A model generated the notes under the pieces. It was not told the origin of the DNA. It ran no database searches and was given only the letters and a program-made list of their open reading frames with translations. A stretch of 64,000 nucleotides of DNA from Gigaspora rosea (taxonomy: Eukaryota > Glomeromycota > Glomeromycetes > Diversisporales > Gigasporaceae): NCBI GenBank assembly GCA_003550325.1, contig QKWP01000688.1, forward strand, positions 170,035 through 234,034, in the 5' to 3' direction. The translations under genes and the position numbers were made by a program. Numbering within the stretch: position 1 is the first letter of the stretch; the number at the start of each line of letters is the position of its first letter. Shown here piece by piece: positions 1-11,035 of this stretch.

Positions 1-628
1 TTTTTATCATAGTAAAAAATTTTACAAAAAAAATAATAAAACATGTCTTAAGAAACTAGCATTTTTTTGAGCCAAAGAAAACTTTACTTAAAAACCAAAT
101 ATCAATTGTGATAATAAAATTCTATACAAATAATAATTTTTTATTTGGTAGCTTTTTTTTAATATTAGATAAATTATATAAATTTTAGTATTTTAGTATT
201 AAAACAAGTTGCTATTAATAAATTTTTTATTTTTTATATAAAATAATTGAATGGAAGTTATTTTTTTCTTTCCTATAAAACTAAAAATTATATTTTTTTA
301 AAAAAATTTTTAAGTTTATATATAAAAAAATTTTTTATTAATTTTTATTTGGTATGCAAATATTTTTGCACTGGGCTATAATTGATTATGATTTTTTGCC
401 CTATTTGTAACATTAATCATATGCATTCAACTTGCATATATAAATTCTGTATAAGGTTTTGTCAATTATTATAATATAGATCTCCTAATCCAAAATCAGA
501 TTTCAAAGATTAGGTGTAATATTTAATTAAAAAATTTTAAAAAAATTATTCATTTGTTAAAATTACTTATTTTTTGTCTTTAGTGCTTTAACAAAAAGTT
601 ATTGTCTTCAAGTATATTAACTAATAAT
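1..628. other. AT-rich intergenic DNA
   Basis: Very AT-rich with many poly-A and poly-T runs. I see no reading frame, RNA gene or clear repeat here. Confidence 0.6.
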
Positions 629-690
629 CAAATCTAGGTGAGCCTTGGCTATTCTGGTTGGTTTAGGCCACAGATAAGTACTAGGTCTAC
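629..690 (+). repeat. Fragment of a LINE 3' end
   Basis: About 60 bases match, with scattered substitutions, the sequence around and just after the stop codon of the LINE at 39984-42414. The shared landmarks are CAAATCTAGGTGAG, GGTTTAGG and CAGATAA in the same order and spacing. It looks like the remnant of a much older or strongly truncated copy of that family. No poly(A) tail or target duplication is visible. Confidence 0.5.
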
Positions 691-1265
691 TTTTGTTTAT
701 CTAGCTATATGTTTGAGTTTTTTTTTTTAGTATTAGATTTAAACAATAAAATTTTTGTCAACTGTAATAAGTTTCCATTAAATTTTATATTTGTATATTA
801 GTTTTTTAATATATATTATAGACAATTTATTTATTTTTAACTAAAATTTAGTGTATTTGTTTTAAATAAGTTAATGATAAATTTTATAACTAGTGTACTA
901 ATATAAATTAAAGTTTTATTTTATAAAATAGAAGTTTTTGGATACTCTTATTTTATTCCTATTTGACTATTTATAATTACAAATTCTATTTACAGCTGTT
1001 TCTATAAATTTGGAACACCTGAAAAAAATTAGCTGGCTAATTTTTTCAAATGTTTCAGAGTTTATAAAAACAGCAATAAGCTTCCAAAGTTATAACTTTG
1101 GGTTGTGCAATTACTATAAATATAAATGCTATCAAGAAAAGCCTGCTATCAGATTTATTAATACATAATCAGTAAAATGTTTGGAAATTCTCTAATATTT
1201 ACAATATGCAGTTTGAATAATTTATAGAAGACATTTAATAGAATGATCAATTAAATTGAAGTGCC
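691..1265. other. AT-rich intergenic DNA
   Basis: No gene or organised repeat seen. Confidence 0.55.
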
Positions 1266-1275
1266 AATAGCATAA

Positions 1276-2387
1276 TATAATAGGCCCATTTAACTACTAG
1301 ATTTGGTCTCAAAGCCTGTATTTGGCCTAACGATGCCTGACGAAATGTTTTTTGCGATGACGAAATGGTTTCGTCATAGTTTCATCATGACGAAACCTTG
1401 ACGATTGATGAAACCTCTTGATGATTGACAAAACCTATGCCGAATTGATGAAATCTATGATGAATTAACGAAATCTATGACGAATTGATGAAACTTATAA
1501 CAAATTGACGAAATCTTGACAAACCTTTAACAATTGATAAATATTGATAAACGATTCAGGAACCCCTTTAGCATAATGATCATGGATACACTAAACCTTA
1601 AATTGTTTCAAAAGAATGTTCTTTCATTATAAGGTTTCATTGGCTTTTTTTCTTCTTTTGCATGTTACATTGATCTGGAATAGTCAAAATTGTGCATACA
1701 TTTATTTTCATTGATTCCGGAGAAATTCGACATATATTCGCGAAAGAAGGAAAATACTTGAAAACCAATATTTAAATCGAGCTTGGTGTTCTAATTAAAA
1801 ATGCAGGAATGAAATATTACATATAATGAGCACCAATCCATTGCCGTGGCCTCCAACAACACCTTAACTCTAAACTCTATCTTTATGCACTTTGTTTATT
1901 TACAAAACTTAATTTCCTTTTTTGATTTGTTATTCGTAAATAAGTAAAATCACAATGGATAACGAGAATGTAATAGATATCTTAATATATATATACTGTT
2001 ATCCAACTTATATTAATTTCTATCACTGCTATTAATTATGCATTATTACCTGTTCTGTTAAAACATCATTTTTTTAGCTCTTATCGTTATTGACCGTGAC
2101 TTTCTTATGGAATTGCCTAAAAGGTTAATTAGATTATATTCTTTTGTTGGTGATACTATATTAGACCCTTTTACAGGTTATTAAAACACTTTTTAATTTT
2201 TATAAACGCGGTAATTAACTCTATCTTGTATGAATATAATTGATCAGATTTTCATCATAGGTTTCATCAATTTGTCATAGGTTTTGTCAATTTGTCATAG
2301 GTTTCAGCAATTCGTCATAGGTTTCGTCAATCGTCAGGGGTTTTGTCAATCGTCAATTCGTCAATTGGAAGTCACTTTAGGGTGTGA
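1276..2387. mobile_element. Foldback-type element with subterminal 20-bp repeats
   Basis: Two arms face each other. The left (about 1333-1550) is built from degenerate copies of a roughly 20-bp unit, ACGAAACCTATGACGAATTG, and the right (about 2253-2366) holds the same unit reversed, as CAATTCGTCATAGGTTTCGT. About 700 bp of non-coding DNA lie between them. The 10-bp direct repeat AATAGCATAA occurs at 1266-1275 and 2388-2397 and may be the target duplication. Internally repeated inverted arms around a non-coding core fit a foldback or non-autonomous DNA transposon. The outermost termini do not pair well, so the exact ends are uncertain. Confidence 0.5.
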
Positions 2388-2397
2388 AATAGCATAA

Positions 2398-2851
2398 CAA
2401 ATACAAACATAGTGAAGATCACATAATAATTTTTACTAATCAAAATTTTTCTGATGATCTGCATGATCTGCAAACTATTTCTGACTGCTAATAATCACTC
2501 GTTACGATCATTATCATTATCAATATAAAATTAAAACAAATCCATATAGTCAATAACAAAAAAATTTAGATTTCTTACAAGATCGTACTGCTCTAAAAAT
2601 CGATTTTTACACAATCATAAATATTTGACAAATTTTTACACAATCTTATATATTACTCTTAATGAATATCAGGATTTCTACAAGATTGTATTTTATGATT
2701 GTTCTGACAAAAAAAAAGCAAGATATTTTATAGGATTGCATATATATGTGCTTTTGTTGAATTCTTTATTTATATATAATAAAATAAAAATTTACATAAT
2801 TATATATTTAAATTAACTAAAAGATTTTTTCCTCACATAAAATAACACTTA
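2398..2851. other. AT-rich intergenic DNA
   Basis: No supportable gene. The small open frame near 2625-2816 is compositionally trivial. Confidence 0.5.
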
Positions 2852-2860
2852 TTGCAGCTT
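2852..2860. repeat. Left 9-bp target-site duplication
   Basis: TTGCAGCTT, identical to 6477-6485 on the other side of the TIR-bounded unit. Confidence 0.75.
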
Positions 2861-5800
2861 AGCATGACCGAAGTTCCATTTATGCATGAACGGTTACACA
2901 AAATTATGCATATTGAAATCATATGACGGAAGACATGTCATATGACAAAAGAACAAGGAAACGTCCATTTTGTTTGAAATTTCACCTAGTCATTTTCCAG
3001 CAACAAAGTAAGTAGATTGTAAAAATCCATCTTACCGATCTTTTGATTTACAAACGTTTTATATGTGACATAGGTTTTATAATAATATACTTATGTTTTC
3101 ATGAATTTCTTTTTTTTTTTAGCTCAATTAAAATAGAGACGACCAAAATAAAGACGTTGCTTATTGCATTAGAAAATTTCAATTTAAGGCCACAAAATAT
3201 GACAATATACTTGTGTGGGTTCCTTTTAATAGATCAGACGCTCTGGTTAGATGACATATGAATAATTTCTAAGAACTAATACCAGAGAAAGGTTTTAGTT
3301 CAAATGCATTTATTTACACTATACGCATTACTAGTACTTTATTTTGCTCAGTAATATCTAATGCTTCTTCTACTTCCTCAATAGTCTCTTCCATGCCTTC
3401 TACGTCGTCTTCATCATCGTCATCAAGATCTTCATTGGTAAGTGTGTTGGCTCCCTTTTCAATTCTTTTTAAAAATTTCTTAATGTTTTTGAAAATACCT
3501 TTCTTGTAAAATTCCTTACAATGAATACATTTTGCATTATAACAGGTCAAGTGATATCCATGACCGCAAACAAACACCACTCCATTATTGTTGATAAATG
3601 AAAAAACGCAACGATCACATAATTCAGGATGTGGGGGGTGTGCTGTACTATATGCTGTTGGTAGGTGCCGCAAGTCCACATTTTCGTCTAAAGTGGCAAG
3701 TCGATAGGTTGTTTGCGGCTTCTTCTTTTTTCCTTTTTTTCTTTTTTTTTCTTTTTTTTTTCTTCTGTTTCTTCTTTTTCTTTTTCTTTTTCATTTTTTT
3801 TTCTGTTTTTTCGACCTTTGGAAAACTTTTTCCACAATTTAAATACGTTTTGAAAATATTGCAAGAGAAAAAGAGCCATTTTATTACTTAAAAAATTTAG
3901 AGTAGTTGGAGTATACGGGTATCGACATTTTTTGCAATAATTGTCTTTAAATACAGTATTATTATGGTTCATAATAACACATGCTTGTTTGATTATATTA
4001 TCGGTTGTAGCGTTTTGTGATGTGTTGGCCCTAATTTTACTGTGTATGTTCTTTACGTAATATTCATTAAAATTCGATAAATGTTCCTGTATTACATTTA
4101 AAAAAGGATGATTAGTATCATTCCAGTAAAACAAATCCGAAAGGAATACAAGGGGCGCCTTGTTGTAGTTTTTTCTTTTCCAACGCAGCGCGAAAGTCCA
4201 AATACGAAAAATCGCCCCACATATTCATGAAATTGACCTGATCAAAATGTAAGCGCGTAGATGTCAAGTGTTACGGGAACCAAATTATCAAGTAAGTCTA
4301 TCATTGTTCGATACTCTATATCTTTGCATGTCGGACCAAATTTTTCAAGAATTTTATCTCTTATTTTGGTCCAACCATTTTGTGCAAGCTCCAAAATAAG
4401 ATTAATTCGCCAAGGACGAGGTTTTTTTGCAAATAGTTTTTTTTCTCCAAATACAAAGTGAAAAAGCTTTTTAAAAAAACATGATATCGTATCACGACTT
4501 GCACTTTACTGTTTAGCGATACATGAAGTGGGCTTAAAATAGGCAAAAATGATTCAATTTGTTGTAAAAAATCCAATTGTGTTCACATATAAAGTGCCTT
4601 TCTAATAAAAATCTGGCTAGGCCAATCGGCTACAATTGGTGCGACTCGTCCATTTAAGTGTTGTGTTTTATTATTTATTGATAAAAGGAGATTTAGTACA
4701 TTGATATAATCATGTACAGAATGCAGAGGTTGTTCATTGAATCCCATAAGTTGAAGCACATTAGTAGATAGTACCTCCTTATTTTCCTCTATATTATCAG
4801 CATAATTATGAACAGTTAAAATTTCAATCGGGTCAAAATTATTAAGAGTTAAACGACCTTGTGAAATTTTTCGTAGTTGGCAATCTAAATATGATATATC
4901 GAACATTCCAGTATAACGGTTAATTAAGTACCAACAAATCCTTGATGCTTCTACATTTTCTGGATTATGAATCAATATATTATTAAATACAATTGGAACA
5001 GAAGAAAACCCTACAATCAGTTTTGCTATACAAGTAGCAAAATGATTAGCGGTTGAGGTTGAAACTGTGTCGGGTCTACGATTCTCGTGAACCGCATGAT
5101 AGTCATCGATATTATAAACATAAAAAACATTAATCTAAAAATATATATTGTTTAATAAGGAAAATATAAACTTTATTTAATATAAAATAGCATAAAAATT
5201 TTTATATAATTACAGTACATTTTCTAAAAAATATTTTTCGATTTTTGCTAAATGTTCTTTTTTGACTTGTTTTCTATATGCTTCTACCGTATTAGCACAA
5301 GCTGAATACAAAAGTTTCGCCATTGTGTCCACGGCCTCCCATGTTGCACCCGAAGCCATCAAATATAACCTGACTTCTAACTTGTACTGATTAACAAATT
5401 TGTTACGCAAGCCTGCGATTGTATAACATAATCCAACTATGGATTTTTTGGCCTCATTTACACTGTAAGCTGGACGTTCTTTTGGGATAATTGAATTCGT
5501 CATATAGCTAAAAAAACCTTCAAGCTGGGATTAAAAGCTTCGATTATTTGTTCAAATTTCGTTGGGTCTAGTTCCAAACTAGCACATTCCCGACATTGGT
5601 GATGGTACAATGCTTTTGTAACATTTCTATACCCGATGCAAATGCAATCTATTTAAAAAAAAATCATTAGATAAAAAAAATTAAATTCCAAATTATAATA
5701 TAAGTATATTAATTATATTATCGTTGTTGTTTAATAAAGGTTCTACTAGCTCCGATACTGTTTCTGTTTGATTATCATTATTTTTTTTTGTTTTACGCCC

Positions 5801-6476
5801 CTAACGATCCCTATCCAGTTCCACAAGTTTACAATAATGTGGATGACAGAGTTGTTCTCCGACTTTAAGATAAGAATATACTTCTAATGATCCTTTGGTA
5901 TTACACTTATTGTACGCAAGTTCAGTAATTGTACGAAACTTAACATTAGTGTTCATACAATTAATAACTGAGCAGGGGCCAAAATTCTTGGTCGTCATTT
6001 ATACAGTTTGGCTTATTCCTTTTTCAAATTTGTATATAAAAAAATAAAAGAATATATAGTCAGCCTATGAAATTCTATATATTGTAATGACTAACTTACA
6101 CAGCTCGTACCATGGTAATTTTAAGCAAACTTGTCACGACAGGATTTATCTACAGCAAAACTTGTTAGAACAGGATTATTCACGTTACTACAGCGAAAAG
6201 TTTGATGAACAACTTGGTCTGGAAAAACTTGTTTTAGCGAACCCTTAATACTTGGTAAAACTTAACCAAAAAAGAGTTATATCCACAACCTTGACAATAA
6301 ACGTTACCGGTATGCCTCTACGCCAAAAAATTCACACGCGTTAAAACTTTAACTATTAAACGAAATTTATTATAGCTAATTAAATTTTTTATTATTAATT
6401 GGCCAATTACGATCTAAGAAATCATGATCAACAGGCTGCATATCTGCAGCCAATAAAATAGAACTTCGGTCATGCT
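2861..6476 (-). mobile_element. DNA transposon-like unit with TIRs and 9-bp TSD, carrying a RING-type gene
   Basis: The unit begins AGCATGACCGAAGTTC (2861-2876) and ends with the exact reverse complement (6461-6476). The inverted match continues for about five more bases with one mismatch. The 9-bp direct repeat TTGCAGCTT abuts both ends perfectly (2852-2860 and 6477-6485). The 3616-bp interior has a single recognisable gene, on the minus strand at 3314-5998, with about 480 bp before it and 450 bp after. A 9-bp duplication is typical of Mutator-like elements, though other superfamilies make 8-10 bp. I see no recognised DDE signature, so the class is open. The unit sits at the end of an older decayed coding region (6486-7260). 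Confidence 0.78.
3314..5998 (-). pseudogene. Broken multi-exon gene: N-terminal Cys/His motif, C-terminal RING-like finger
   Basis: Reading 5998 downward, the first segment (to 5801) has a Cys/His-rich start (motifs CSVINC and QLCHPHYC). It stops at a TAG, and sensible coding continues in the same frame. The next segment holds HQCRECASLELD, then shifts frame at a T run near 5513 into 5503-5219. A clean intron follows (about 5218-5135). The next block (about 5134-4583) begins near IDDYHAVHENRRP, followed by ADWPSQIFIRKA. Further frame changes and a TGA lead through KPRPWRINLILEL and RIWTFALRWKRKNY to a Lys/Glu tract and a RING-like C-terminus (CDRC..CGHGYHLTCYNAKCIHC) with an acidic tail ending at 3317. 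I recall a large Glomeromycete multicopy family with these motifs but cannot verify it. It could be the element's transposase or a cargo gene. Frameshifts in homopolymers could partly be assembly error. Confidence 0.6.
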
Positions 6477-6485
6477 TTGCAGCTT
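6477..6485. repeat. Right 9-bp target-site duplication
   Basis: TTGCAGCTT, identical to 2852-2860; it follows directly on the right TIR. Confidence 0.75.
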
Positions 6486-7260
6486 GTTTTTCATTGTTAA
6501 TTTGCAGATTTTAGCTTTTGCTCTTTTTCAAGATTCGTTAGTTTCACATTTTCTCAAAGCTAGTTTATGTTCCTTTAATATTAATAACCGTTCTTGGTAT
6601 TCAAGTTTATTAGTTGTTGAATTTTTTTCATGGTTACTTTCACTTGAATTTTCAAAATGAATAATGAACACTTCTAATTTTTTATTTTTATTTTTGATGG
6701 ATTTGTTTGAACTTTTCGCTAAAAATTTATAATAGATAAATAAAATATAATCAAATTATTATTTAACTTTCGTTTATACGATATTGATAACGAATGTTAA
6801 CATCTGAAATGATGAATCTATGTTTTCTCACCCATCGATATGATAAACAATAGTAATTTCTTTTTCACCTTTTGGTGGATAATCTATTGGAATTAATGAA
6901 TAAATTACTTTTTTAACAGTCAAATTTTTATAAGATATTTTCTGAACTTTCTATTTAGGTGATGATCTAGAGGCTTTTTAGGAAAAAGATCCCACAGAAA
7001 ACCTATCTTCAAATGTATCATTGATATTAAAGCTTTCAAAGTTTTTATTAAAGTAGCTATTTTTGCCGAGAAAAATTTTCTCTTTATCAATTCCATTAGA
7101 AGAATTATTTCAAGAAGTATTTTCTTTATCAAAAAAAAAAAACTATTACTCGATAATATAGACTTGTTGTCAGAATTAATATATCAACATTTTAATTATA
7201 GACATTTTAAAACTGATTTCAATTTTTTTAAAAAGAGAAAAAAACCATGGTTATGATAAC
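6486..7260 (-). pseudogene. Decayed coding remnant with coiled-coil end
   Basis: In minus-strand frames, stretches read like real protein despite stops: FNINDTFEDRFSVGSF, then IPIDYPPKGEKEITIVYHID, then LEYQERLLILKEHKLALRK, and in another frame NLEKEQKLKSA. The last two suggest a charged coiled coil broken by a frameshift. The remnant ends at the 9-bp duplication of the 2861-6476 element. I do not recognise the family, and composition alone could mislead. Confidence 0.35.
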
Positions 7261-7847
7261 TGAATTTGTTGTTTAACGACTAGTTTTAGACCTCGAGCTT
7301 TTAAACTATCAATCTATTAAATTTTATAAAAATTGGACACAATGTTATAAGTTTAAAAGCCCAAAGCCTGTATTTTCTTTAATGTCACATTTACATAAAT
7401 TTTTTTATAAAACAAAGGCTCGTTTTTATTGGATATACTAGCTTTTGCAAGCTTAATTTATACCTGAATAAAAATCAGAATTTTTGCGCAATGGTATTGA
7501 AAGAGGGATACTGTTCTAGGAGGGTACTGAATGCAGCGCTCTACGGTATTATTTAGAAGTACTCGTTTATGTTTAGCGTTATACTAGATGTTTATTTATG
7601 TTAAATGATATGAATCTTTGCCTTGAAAATGGCCTTACGGAAATAATAATTACTGTGTTCCATAAGGTCATCCAAGACCCATATACTTCGAGTGAGCTTT
7701 TTTTTTTTTTGGAATTTTAGGTACTTTATATACTTGGTGCTAGCATTTTTCTGTGCGAGATAAATTGGACCCAAAAAATTTCTCACTTGTCGGTTGGCCG
7801 TTGTATAATAACGGGAAAATTCTTTAAACTACATAAATAAAATATTA
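7261..7847. other. Intergenic DNA
   Basis: No supportable gene. The frame at 7601-7786 (minus) shows no family features. Confidence 0.45.
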
Positions 7848-8010
7848 CAGTCCTCCCTAAATGCAATCCCCTCTAGTAATGCACGCGCTCCCTGAATGCA
7901 GCCTTTGTTTAGGCCAGCTAATATAAAATTTATAAATTTTTAGTAATACCTATCAAAAATGGACGTTTGACGTATGGTCCTGTCATTGTGCATTTAGAGA
8001 GGTCTGACTG
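7848..8010. mobile_element. MITE, Tc1/mariner-pogo type
   Basis: A 163-bp unit between TA dinucleotides (7846-7847 and 8011-8012). Its ends are inverted: left CAGTCCTCCCTAAATGCA, right (reverse complement) CAGTCAGACCTCTCTAAATGCA, allowing a small gap. TA duplications and a CAGT start fit non-autonomous Tc1/mariner or pogo elements. There is no coding capacity. Confidence 0.6.
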
Positions 8011-8012
8011 TA

Positions 8013-8796
8013 TAGTAATAATTAAGCCATCTGGCGAAATCATTATAAAATGAACCTTTTATAAAAACATTTGCTTTATAAATTATTTTTTATGCGCACG
8101 GCTTAATGTCCCTGCTTATAACTTTATTATATATCTTGTTTTCTATAAATGCATTTTTTGCTATGATTTCAACGGAGGCGTTCAAGGAGATTTCTCTATA
8201 TCATTAATTACTAAAAAAAAAGCAACCATTTAACTAACAAACAAAAATAATTGCTCGATAATACTAATTCCTAATATTATCAAACTTATATACCTTACAT
8301 ATGCTTAAAAAAATCCTTTGACTTAAGTTTTACAATCGCGAATAAATGCAGATGTCAAAGGAAAAAAACAACATAATTAGAAATAGAATTACTATACACC
8401 TTGATAAATTATGTTAAATAATTAATTTCATTTGTTGTTGACCACGTTTATAGAATTCCCTAATTAAACTAGGAAAATGTGAAACATTAAAGTCCGGAGC
8501 GTAATACGGGAACTTAATAATTTTTTATGGGATCATCTGCTATATCAAGCTGCTCTGTGAACCTGACACACGCAAAATTTGGTCTATTGCTCCCCAGTAA
8601 GTCCTCCGCTAACCCTCCGGACAATAATCATAATTGTTAAAATTACTACTTATTTTCTAAATAAGTCAATTCTGAATCACTCTATTAGCAAATTTCAAAT
8701 TAATTTATTTAACGAAAATAAGTGAGAGTTTAAATCTATTTTAAAGTCCGAATCAGAAAATATTAAATAGACTTACCAAATATGTAAATAAACCAT
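8013..8796. other. Intergenic DNA
   Basis: No gene or repeat recognised up to the LTR. Confidence 0.5.
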
Positions 8797-9296
8797 TGTT
8801 AACCGCGAAATACCTCCAGAAATCGAGGCTAACGGAGCAACTATCAACAGAGAGTCACATGAACACAGAGACACCAACTGTATAGTGGTTTGTCGTAGTT
8901 GTTAGTAATACTTTTAGTGGAGGGTTTATGTATAGTGATTTGTCAATGTAAAGAGTGCGTGATGTAATTTGTAAAATCAATTATATATATAATAAAGTGT
9001 CTTTTATTGATAATAAGAGATATGATAGCAAACATGCCTACAAAGTGGAGCGAATATTGCCCGTATATATACTTAAATGTGCAATAGTAAAAAGATCTGG
9101 CACTTATGCCAGAACTGTCAGATCTATTACTTATGCCATTTCTCCCATATCAATCATTTATATCTGATCTATCATTTATGGCAGAAATGACTGATATGAC
9201 AGAAATGGCAGATCTGCCATTTTGGGCACAGCGACCTCGTGACTTAGTATAACCCGTAATTTACTAATTTACCGGGGGCTCTTATCAGGGGTAACA
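8797..9296 (-). repeat. 3' LTR of outer Gypsy
   Basis: Matches 25015-25513 over its whole length with scattered substitutions. On the minus strand it begins TGTTACCCC and ends GTTAACA, the usual TG..CA ends. Confidence 0.88.
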
Positions 9297-9311
9297 ATCT
9301 CCCCTTAATTA
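9297..9311 (-). promoter_or_regulatory. Polypurine tract of outer Gypsy
   Basis: Minus strand reads AATTAAGGGGAGAT directly before the TGTTACC start of the 3' LTR. This is the expected place and composition for the plus-strand primer of reverse transcription. Confidence 0.55.
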
Positions 9312-9380
9312 CAAGTTCCACGAGTTAATTGATCAAGATCTGATAATCACAAAATTTTAATCTTACGATCATCCCAAAAT

Positions 9381-9719
9381 TTAACATCGTTGTTCTAGTA
9401 ATTTGATCAGTTCCCCACTTCTTAAAGAGGTATACGTTCTTGTTACCGCTATATAATAATGTGCAGAGAGTTCATTCTTACAGAGAACTCTTTCCACTGT
9501 ACTTGAGGGCATTTCCTCGATTAGTTGACCCAGGAAATAAGCAAAGGCCAGGGCTTGCTCTTGCTTTCCTTGTCTTAGCAGTTGTTGTATATTCGTATAT
9601 GCGGCGTTAACTTGGGTACGAAGGTCGATTGTGGGATCAAAAGTGGGTATATTAATTTCGATATTACATTCAGTGGTGTTTAATAAGTTGGTCAGGACTT
9701 GCTGGTATGTGTTGGACAT
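9381..9719 (-). CDS. Small ORF downstream of integrase, outer Gypsy
   Basis: An intact 112-residue frame with an ATG, lying between integrase and the 3' LTR of the outer element. The sequence starts MSNTYQQVLTNLL and looks soluble and helical, with a middle segment AYTNIQQLLRQGKQEQAL resembling a TPR-like helix pair. There is no signal peptide, membrane segment, zinc motif or chromodomain. It is one of the few undamaged frames in this element. It could be an accessory protein of the retrotransposon or the end of an original pol-fused domain. Function unknown. Confidence 0.55.
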   Translation of the reverse strand: MSNTYQQVLTNLLNTTECNIEINIPTFDPTIDLRTQVNAAYTNIQQLLRQGKQEQALAFAYFLGQLIEEMPSSTVERVLCKNELSAHYYIAVTRTYTSLRSGELIKLLEQRC

Positions 9720-9761
9720 GATGTCTTTTTGATTTTACTTCTGTATAAACACTTCTTCCTT

Positions 9762-11035
9762 TTATTCGAAATTTTCTTGTCTTACTAATGTCGCGTCTTC
9801 TCTTTCTTGATATTTCTTAATGAGGGAAAGACTTACAGGAGTGGCTATCACTTTTCCTGTTATAGTTTATAGTTTGTATACTCCTAGGAATGGGGTGTCA
9901 TGTGCGTAGTATGGACCTTTCCACTTTGGTCTTAGTTTTCCCGTGTGCCTTTGATTTAAAGCGGCGTCGAACAATAGGACCTTATCACCAATTTGGATAG
10001 TATTTTCCTTGGTCAGTTTTTTATCTACTTTGGTTTTCTGTTTTAATTGTGCCTTTTTAATTCGTTGATTGGCAATTAATCTTTTTTCACTTAATTCATT
10101 CTCTAGCACAAACAACCGACCGAGCAGGTTTTCTTCTAGAATTTCGGATGGTTCCTGGCACGGGAACTGTGGTCGTCTACCATAGATCAAGTAGAATGGT
10201 TCGATTTTGGTAGTTGCTTGCTTCATTGTTCTATAAGCAAACAATGTAGGTAATACTAACGAATTCCATTCTTGCTCTTGTGTTACAGATTTGGCAAGTG
10301 ATTCACACAACGTACGATTGAACTGTTCCACTAGTCCATTGGTCTGTGGGTGGTATGGTGTGGAGAACAAATATTTAATTTCAAACATTTTTAGTAACTC
10401 TTTGACCACCTCATTTCTAAAATGAGACCCACTGTCGGATAGAATTAGTTCCAGGCAACCGTGTTGGCAAATTAAGTCTTCATATAAAAATTTCGAAACC
10501 TGTTTGGAATCTGCGGTTGGAATTGGCTTTGCTTCCGGCCATTTTGTCGCATAATCAGTAGCTACCACTATGTAGCGATTACCTTGGGTGGTCATGGGCA
10601 ACGGTCCCACTATATCTATACCGATTTTCTGGAAAGGTGGACCTATGGGTATTGGTTGTAGTGGTCCTTTGGAAATTTTTCCTCTACGCCTTTGTCAACT
10701 GTCACAAGATCTAACATATGTACGAATACTCTCGTACATCTGTAGCCAGTAGTAAATTTCTTTGATTTTTCCGAACATTCCGTCAGTACTGAAATGTCCT
10801 CTGGTCAGGTGATCATGCATAAGGTATAGTATTGGTCTTACTTCTTCTTCTTCATGAACTTTAATAATCTTCCTCGTGACTGACTCTTTCTATCTTTCTT
10901 GTATAATATTCTGTTTTCACATTTAAAGAAGCAGCTCTTGGACTTGATCTTTTCTTGTGTCGATAGATCCAGGTCGTGAGGTAGGTCATTTGTTTCTAAG
11001 TATTGTTTCAAGTATTCGTATTCTTCCTTATTCAT
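9762..11035 (-). pseudogene. Integrase region of outer Gypsy pol
   Basis: Reading downward from 11035: a linker, then in a shifted frame a zinc-binding-like part (HDHLTRGHFSTDGMF, then RSCDS followed by TGA where the second Cys is expected). The core (9867-10610) is open for 247 residues. It keeps the catalytic triad: Asp in the frame just before its first Met (IDIVGPL), Asp in LILSDSGSHF, and Glu in GLVEQFNRTL. A basic C-terminal part (QIGDKVLLFDAAL, GKLRPKWKGPY) follows. A TAA in the C-terminal part is followed by in-frame coding to another TAA at 9762-9764. Strand transfer of the cDNA is the family function. The zinc-domain stop and the frame change make this copy inactive. Confidence 0.75.

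Noticed and set aside
3598..3891. Phe-rich plus-strand protein
   Set aside because: Antisense shadow of the Lys/Glu tract in the minus-strand RING-type pseudogene.
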